From the NCBI GenBank assembly GCA_964426755.1, contig CAYRRR010000020.1, forward strand, positions 1-9,858: DNA of 9,858 bases. Reading direction: 5' to 3'. Numbering within the stretch: position 1 is the stretch's first letter; every line of letters starts with the position of its first letter. A program made the position numbers and the translations under genes. The notes beneath the pieces were generated by a model. The model saw only the letters and a program-made list of their open reading frames with translations. It had not been told where the DNA came from and did not search any database. Positions 5,884 through 9,858 of this stretch are shown piece by piece. This DNA comes from CAYRRR01 sp964426755 (GTDB taxonomy: Bacteria > Patescibacteriota > Saccharimonadia > Saccharimonadales > JAGQNJ01).

Positions 5884-6537
5884 TTATTTCAACGTTACTT
5901 GTCTATATTTGCCAGCGGGCAAATCTTCCAGCCTAAATTTACCAAATTGTATGCGATGAAGTTGTATCACATCATAGCCCAGCGCGGCGAAGGTGCGTCT
6001 AATTTGGCGATTACGACCTTCGCTCATAGTAACGATCCATTGATGCTTCATTTTGGTAAGCGAAAGCTGACTTTTGCCGTCATCTAAATTAACCCCCTGC
6101 TCTATTTTTTGTTTATCACTCTGATGTAACGGCTTATCGAGCGTGACAATATAAATCTTTTCTTTCTTAAACGAAGGATGCGTAAATTTATGCGCAGTAT
6201 CGCCATCATTTGTTAAAAGTATTAAACCACTTGAGTTCTTATCGAGCCGACCTATAGGCTTTAAATGCTGATAGGTTGCAGGTAGCAAATCGTAAATGGT
6301 GGGATTGCCCTGACGGGCGCGTGAACAAACATACCCCACTGGTTTATGCAGGGCAATAAATTCAATCCCTGCCCGTCTTAGGGGCTTTCCGTTTAGGGTG
6401 ACGGAATCTTGGTCTGTTATAGTTTGTCCAAGCGTAGCTGCTACGCCGTTAACATGCACTTTTCCAGCCGTAATTAAAACATCGGCACTGCGCCTAGAGT
6501 GACCCGTTGCCAAGGCGATAAATTTATTAAGCCTCAT
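5884..6537 (-). CDS. rluB: 23S rRNA pseudouridine synthase, RsuA/RluB family
   Basis: Enzymes of this family isomerise a specific uridine to pseudouridine in rRNA. The 217-residue protein starts with an S4 RNA-binding domain (about 1-48: M-R-L-N-K-F-I-A, then G-K-V-H-V-N-G). The catalytic domain follows, with H-K-P-V-G-Y at 64-69, the active-site G-R-L-D at 96-99 (catalytic D99) leading into S-G-L-I-L-L-T-N-D-G, and the closing E-G-R-N-R-Q-I-R-R at 173-181. RluB is the best fit; RsuA, RluE and RluF share these motifs, so the target uridine is not certain. It starts 15 bp after the response regulator gene and is followed 62 bp later by der. TATACT seven bases before the ATG suggests a leaderless mRNA from its own promoter, besides any read-through from upstream. 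Confidence 0.88.
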   Translation of the reverse strand: MRLNKFIALATGHSRRSADVLITAGKVHVNGVAATLGQTITDQDSVTLNGKPLRRAGIEFIALHKPVGYVCSRARQGNPTIYDLLPATYQHLKPIGRLDKNSSGLILLTNDGDTAHKFTHPSFKKEKIYIVTLDKPLHQSDKQKIEQGVNLDDGKSQLSLTKMKHQWIVTMSEGRNRQIRRTFAALGYDVIQLHRIQFGKFRLEDLPAGKYRQVTLK

Positions 6538-6544
6538 AACAGCA

Positions 6545-6550
6545 AGTATA
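6545..6550 (-). promoter_or_regulatory. -10 element of rluB, predicted leaderless start
   Basis: TATACT lies in the 15-bp gap between the response regulator stop and the rluB ATG, ending seven bases before the ATG. The expected start point is at the initiation codon. No -35 is apparent, because that region codes for the tail of the regulator. Confidence 0.5.
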
Positions 6551-6552
6551 AC

Positions 6553-7860
6553 TTATGCGGCTGTAGGTGGCGTGGTGGTGGAGGGTTCGGATGGTGCTGG
6601 TGGTGTTGGCGTGCTTGGTGGCTGGGGTGCCGCAGAAATTTCGTTACCTAGAGTGGCTGTGTTGTTGGTTGACGTAGATACGGTAGGATTCTGAGTGATG
6701 AACTCTTCTATTTGAGCTTGCAATGCGGCCTCTTCTTCGGCAGTGGTTGATGTGGGTGGTATAGCAGTGTTTGGTGCAGTCATGTTTACTGGCTGCTGAT
6801 CAGGGTCAGGTGCAAATTTTTCTGGTTCTTGTGGTGGAACAACTGGGGCTTGCGGCGTGGCAGGATTGGCTATCGGTGGAGTAGCTTGCGTGGTATCTGT
6901 AGCTGGTTGGGGTGTGCTTTGTGGGGCAGCAGCAGGCATGGTGACACCATCAGGAGTGATAACAGAGCTTGCTTGTGGCTGCGATACGGGTGTGGCTACG
7001 TTTTCTTCCTCAAGCAGTTCGTTTATGTTCGGGCCGTTTGTGATGACATCTGATATAGGTTGAATTACCTTCTTTCGACCGCTAATCGAAGGATCGATGT
7101 ATGCCTCTGAGCCAGCGGCGACAGCAGCGGCGTTATTTTTAACGATGATTTGTTCACCGGCAGGCCTATCTTCCGGTAGGGGGGCTGTGGACGGGTCAAT
7201 TGGTGGCGTGCTTGGAGGAGGCGCTGCCATAGTTGGTGGCGCGTTAGCTGGTGGTTGAGGGGTAGTTAGGTCTGGTTGAGGCGCAGGAGCTGCGACGACT
7301 GCTGGTGCTGGCTGTTGAGGCTGAGGCTGGGCTTGAGGAGCAACTGGTTGAATAGCCTGCGGTGCAGGTGGCTGCGGGGCAACCATAACAGGCACTGCTT
7401 GTGTATTGCTGGTGAGCGATGTAGCTTGAGGTGGCGTAGTAGATGGCATTCCGGGCTGTTCTATCGGTATACCGCTGACGTGTGTTGGATTTTGATCTTC
7501 TAATATTTGTTGCGCTGCTTTAACAACATCTTCTAGGGTAACTTGCGATTTTACCAAATATAAATCAGCACCTAATTGCTCGGCCTTGGCTTTGTCCTCA
7601 GCTTGGTTTAAAGCGGTCATCATAATAATCTTTGAATTTTTAGTTTCGGTCGTACTGCGCAAGATATCTAACATGTCAAAGCCGCTGACTTTGGGCATCA
7701 TAATGTCAGAAATAATAAGATCGGGCTTTTCTTTAATAGCAAGTGCTAAGGCGGCTTCGCCATCGGCCGCCGATATAATTTCGTAACCTTCCGCCGCTAA
7801 ACGAGCCTCGTAAATCTCACGAAGATTATTGTCGTCCTCGACTAGCATTACTTTTGCCAT
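6553..7860 (-). CDS. Response regulator with receiver domain and long proline-rich tail
   Basis: Residues 1-122 are a canonical receiver domain: acidic pocket D9/D10, phosphoacceptor D52 in I-S-D-I-M-M-P, switch residue T82 in M-M-T-A, and K104 in Y-L-V-K. The remaining 310 or so residues are low-complexity, rich in Pro, Ala, Gln and Thr, and contain no helix-turn-helix or known enzyme output domain. Two stretches differ and may be folded or binding elements: about 230-287 (E-Q-I-I-V-K-N-N, G-R-K-K-V-I-Q-P-I, then I-N-E-L-L-E-E-E) and the acidic helix-like 373-390. Output is therefore probably protein-protein contact; the tail might also be a linker or localisation segment. It lies 53 bp after the histidine kinase, its likely partner. 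A start at ATG 7858-7860 follows AAAGG with a 10-nt spacing. Confidence 0.9.
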   Translation of the reverse strand: MAKVMLVEDDNNLREIYEARLAAEGYEIISAADGEAALALAIKEKPDLIISDIMMPKVSGFDMLDILRSTTETKNSKIIMMTALNQAEDKAKAEQLGADLYLVKSQVTLEDVVKAAQQILEDQNPTHVSGIPIEQPGMPSTTPPQATSLTSNTQAVPVMVAPQPPAPQAIQPVAPQAQPQPQQPAPAVVAAPAPQPDLTTPQPPANAPPTMAAPPPSTPPIDPSTAPLPEDRPAGEQIIVKNNAAAVAAGSEAYIDPSISGRKKVIQPISDVITNGPNINELLEEENVATPVSQPQASSVITPDGVTMPAAAPQSTPQPATDTTQATPPIANPATPQAPVVPPQEPEKFAPDPDQQPVNMTAPNTAIPPTSTTAEEEAALQAQIEEFITQNPTVSTSTNNTATLGNEISAAPQPPSTPTPPAPSEPSTTTPPTAA

Positions 7861-7870
7861 AAATATCGTA

Positions 7871-7909
7871 CCTTTTTTAATCGTGCTTATGTATGGAAGT
7901 ATTGTATCA
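7871..7909 (-). promoter_or_regulatory. Extended -10 promoter and ribosome-binding site of the response regulator
   Basis: TGA-TACAAT (7901-7909) is an extended -10 with five of six matches, located just after the kinase stop codon. It predicts a start near 7894 and a leader of about 34 nt carrying AAAGG (7871-7875) 10 nt before the ATG. The regulator may thus be made both from the kinase transcript and from its own promoter. Confidence 0.45.
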
Positions 7910-7913
7910 TGAA

Positions 7914-9728
7914 CTAATTTGTAGATGTATGGTTTGTGGCTGAATTATTTGCAGTAACGATGGCTTGTTGAGCTTCCATTGACTGGATTTGGGTTGTACT
8001 AATGCGGGGTAAGTTAATATAAAAGGTACTCCCCTGTCCAGCTCGGCTTTCGACCCAGATTCGTCCATGATATAGCTCAATAATTTTTTTACACAAAAAT
8101 AAGCCAAGCCCCGTCCCTCCGGTGGTACGAGTTGCAGAGCTATCGACTCGATAGAATTTTTGAAAAAGATGTGGAATATCATCCTGTGAAATTCCAATGC
8201 CGGTGTCTTGCACAAAAAATTGCACTATATTATTGTCACCCGTGAGGCCTACCGTGATCTTGCCGTGATTAGTGTATTTAATGGCGTTTTCAACCAGATT
8301 AGCAAAAACCTCTTTAATGCGGTCAGGGTCAACCTTTGTGTAATAAAGCGGCTTAATTGTCTTGAGGGAGTTATGCTTTATTGTGTCTCCTGCGCCAGTA
8401 GCGGTTACAAACTCTAGCGTAAGATTCTTTTTTTGAGCAGCTAAACGGTACGTTTCAATTTCTTTTTCTATGAGCTCACCAATTTCTATAATTTGCGGAC
8501 GGCTATTTAAGCGTCCATCCTCTACTCGTGAGCTCATAAGTAGGTCTTGGAACAATCTGCCTAAATGTTCGGTGCTGTCATGGGCTTTTTGTAAATAGCC
8601 TTTGGCTCGTTCATCAATGGTGCTTACTCGTTCGTTAAGCGCAAGCCCTAAGTACCCCTCAATGGCTGCAATTGGGGTTCGCATCTCGTGCGAAGCAGTA
8701 CTAATAAACTCGCTTTTTTCTTGCTCTTCTTGTTTTTTCTTGCTGACGTCACGTATTATGATGACCGCACCATAGGGTTCATCTTGTGACGAAGGTTCGG
8801 CGATAACAGAGACAGAAATATCAATATACAAAGCGGGTTTATCGGCCACGGTTAAAATAAGCTCTTTGTTAATAGTCTGTCTTTGTTTTAGGGCTGTAGC
8901 AACTGGCTCTTCTTCGGCCGGAAGATCAGCATTATCAAGTTTCCTGAATTTTAATATGCTTCGATAATTTAAATCTAACACATCTTTCTCAGTTGCGCCG
9001 AGCAGTCTCAAGGCAGCCGGGTTTATTGAGCGCACGATTTGTTTGCTGTCTATGATTATGACTCCATCGCCAATACTTCCCGTAAGCAAGTTCACAACTT
9101 CATTTTTAACAAAATAATGTTCAATATAATTTTGTTTAGACGGTGCCGCCGTGTGATACCTATCTTTAAACAGCATCAATAACATTATTACCCCTACGAC
9201 GCGGACTAGGATTGTTATTCCATCGCCAGTTAAGCCAAGTTGCGTAGCGTCAATCGTTCCGGCAATAGACATGGCATAAACGATGCCAATTATCCCCAAT
9301 ATCGCCATGGCCACTATGGGTCCTAGTGAAGTTGCCATGAATGCGATCAGGACATTATGTATTAAAAAAAAGATTGAACTTGGGTGTTCAATTGCCGCCT
9401 CGGACGCTGCATTAAAAGCTAGTGCAAAACAAATAAAAACTATGAAATAGCCAAGCCAAAGATTGTTTTTTCTAACCAGTCTAAAAAGTAATACGTAGTA
9501 TAAAAAGCCGACAGCAGCAAAAATTACGGTGGCGCTGCTGAGACCAAAGCCATCTTTGTCGGTCACAATAAGACTATTTTGTTGAATGGCAAAATATACA
9601 TAGGCGACAAGAAAAGTCGCCATGCTAACTACGTAATAATAGTTTAGTAGTTTAAGCCATTTTTCACTGATATATTGCATTAAGTCGGTCCCACCGAATT
9701 GCTTATTCTTATTATCGCTGTTTCGCAT
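7914..9728 (-). CDS. Six-helix membrane histidine kinase with PAS domain
   Basis: From ATG 9726-9728 the protein has 604 residues; numbering here counts from an in-frame TTG two codons earlier. Six membrane helices lie near 32-50, 68-86, 93-111, 120-134, 136-158 and 172-190, with only short loops outside, so no large extracellular sensor is present. A PAS domain follows (about 212-330, D-G-V-I-I-I-D to I-I-I-R-D-V). The dimerisation and phosphotransfer domain has S-H-E-M-R-T-P at 348-354 with phosphorylatable H349. The ATPase domain shows the N box (N-L-V-E-N-A-I-K-Y, N483), G1 D-T-G-I-G-I (510-515), F box F-Q-K-F-Y-R (524-529) and G2 G-G-T-G-L-G-L (539-545), all intact. About 30 hydrophilic residues follow. 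The signal may be membrane-borne or cytoplasmic. ATG 9678-9680 is an alternative start. The adjacent receiver protein is its probable target. Confidence 0.93.
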   Translation of the reverse strand: MRNSDNKNKQFGGTDLMQYISEKWLKLLNYYYVVSMATFLVAYVYFAIQQNSLIVTDKDGFGLSSATVIFAAVGFLYYVLLFRLVRKNNLWLGYFIVFICFALAFNAASEAAIEHPSSIFFLIHNVLIAFMATSLGPIVAMAILGIIGIVYAMSIAGTIDATQLGLTGDGITILVRVVGVIMLLMLFKDRYHTAAPSKQNYIEHYFVKNEVVNLLTGSIGDGVIIIDSKQIVRSINPAALRLLGATEKDVLDLNYRSILKFRKLDNADLPAEEEPVATALKQRQTINKELILTVADKPALYIDISVSVIAEPSSQDEPYGAVIIIRDVSKKKQEEQEKSEFISTASHEMRTPIAAIEGYLGLALNERVSTIDERAKGYLQKAHDSTEHLGRLFQDLLMSSRVEDGRLNSRPQIIEIGELIEKEIETYRLAAQKKNLTLEFVTATGAGDTIKHNSLKTIKPLYYTKVDPDRIKEVFANLVENAIKYTNHGKITVGLTGDNNIVQFFVQDTGIGISQDDIPHLFQKFYRVDSSATRTTGGTGLGLFLCKKIIELYHGRIWVESRAGQGSTFYINLPRISTTQIQSMEAQQAIVTANNSATNHTSTN

Positions 9729-9742
9729 ACGCAATGCAATGT

Positions 9743-9771
9743 TTGAATTAAGCGAGACATTATGGTATTAT
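9743..9771 (+). promoter_or_regulatory. Divergent promoter for a gene beyond the right edge
   Basis: TTGAAT (9743-9748), a 17-bp spacer and TATTAT (9766-9771), preceded by TGG to give an extended -10, form a good plus-strand promoter. It points out of the window, so a gene divergent from the histidine kinase is expected to the right. A weaker minus-strand -10 for the kinase, CATAAT, overlaps it at 9759-9764. Bases 9735-9858 carry no coding sequence that I can support. Confidence 0.45.
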
Positions 9772-9834
9772 TTCTATTTGTTAATAGCCTTAAAGGCCTC
9801 ATGCTTTGTATGAAGCCCCGATTTCTCAGAAATA

Positions 9835-9858
9835 TGCGAAAATATAAATACTTTCGCA
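9835..9858 (+). repeat. Inverted repeat at the right edge
   Basis: TGCGAAA (9835-9841) and TTTCGCA (9852-9858) are perfect inverted copies separated by a 10-base A/T-rich spacer, and may extend past the edge. A shorter one, GCCTT-A-AAGGC, lies at 9787-9797. Both would fall in the leader of the divergent transcript, or could be operators. Confidence 0.4.

Noticed and set aside
6433..6447. Inverted repeat GCGTAG-N3-CTACGC resembling the half-sites of the 20-bp palindrome
   Set aside because: It is inside the S4 domain coding region of rluB with a different spacing, and ordinary codons explain it.
6829..7503. Several plus-strand frames rich in Trp, Gly, Arg and Cys
   Set aside because: They are antisense shadows of the proline-rich tail of the response regulator, where CCN/GGN codon bias keeps the opposite strand open.
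7907..8215. 102-codon minus-strand frame inside the kinase
   Set aside because: It is out of frame with the intact ATPase domain of the histidine kinase, which fully explains this stretch.
1..9858. CRISPR array, insertion sequence, prophage, tRNA or rRNA
   Set aside because: No spaced direct repeats, transposase or integrase motifs, phage proteins, tRNA cloverleaf or rRNA core sequence were found by reading.

Overview
The window looks like a fragment of an AT-rich genome from the candidate phyla radiation, most likely Candidatus Saccharibacteria (TM7). This rests on small, tightly packed genes and on two neighbouring exported proteins whose membrane segment ends in R-S-F-A-A-T, a signature I associate with Saccharibacteria. 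UGA is used as a stop (der) and no UGA lies inside the long reading frames, so the UGA-to-glycine code of Gracilibacteria/SR1 does not apply. The assignment comes from recognition, not from a search.

Layout. Bases 1-214 hold the end of an unidentified upstream transcript, two strong hairpins (the second terminator-like) and a promoter. The only plus-strand gene (215-799) encodes a probable 2-oxoglutarate/Fe(II) oxygenase-like protein that converges on, and overlaps by 11 bp, pth (peptidyl-tRNA hydrolase). Everything else is on the minus strand. Read from right to left in transcription order it is: a six-helix PAS histidine kinase; a response regulator with a very long proline-rich tail and no DNA-binding domain; an RsuA/RluB-type pseudouridine synthase; der (ribosome-assembly GTPase); lnt-like apolipoprotein N-acyltransferase, broken by a 100-N assembly gap; a small exported four-cysteine protein; a membrane-anchored beta-propeller-like protein; and pth.

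How the genes work together. rluB, der and pth are ribosome and translation housekeeping genes. The kinase and regulator form an adjacent two-component pair that probably acts through protein contacts, since the regulator has no visible output domain. The lnt-like enzyme and the two single-pass exported proteins belong to the cell envelope.

Regulation is the most informative part of the window. TATACT lies 7-9 nt before the ATG of pth, der and rluB, which predicts leaderless or nearly leaderless mRNAs. The two RSFAAT genes share a promoter of matched geometry (TTGACA, 17 bp, TACSCT, then CTTATGCTWATAA overlapping it). A perfect 20-bp palindrome sits just upstream of one of them. No insertion sequence, CRISPR array, tRNA or rRNA was seen, and I do not see a complete new biological system. 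The best leads are the co-regulated RSFAAT pair with its palindrome and the long-tailed response regulator.
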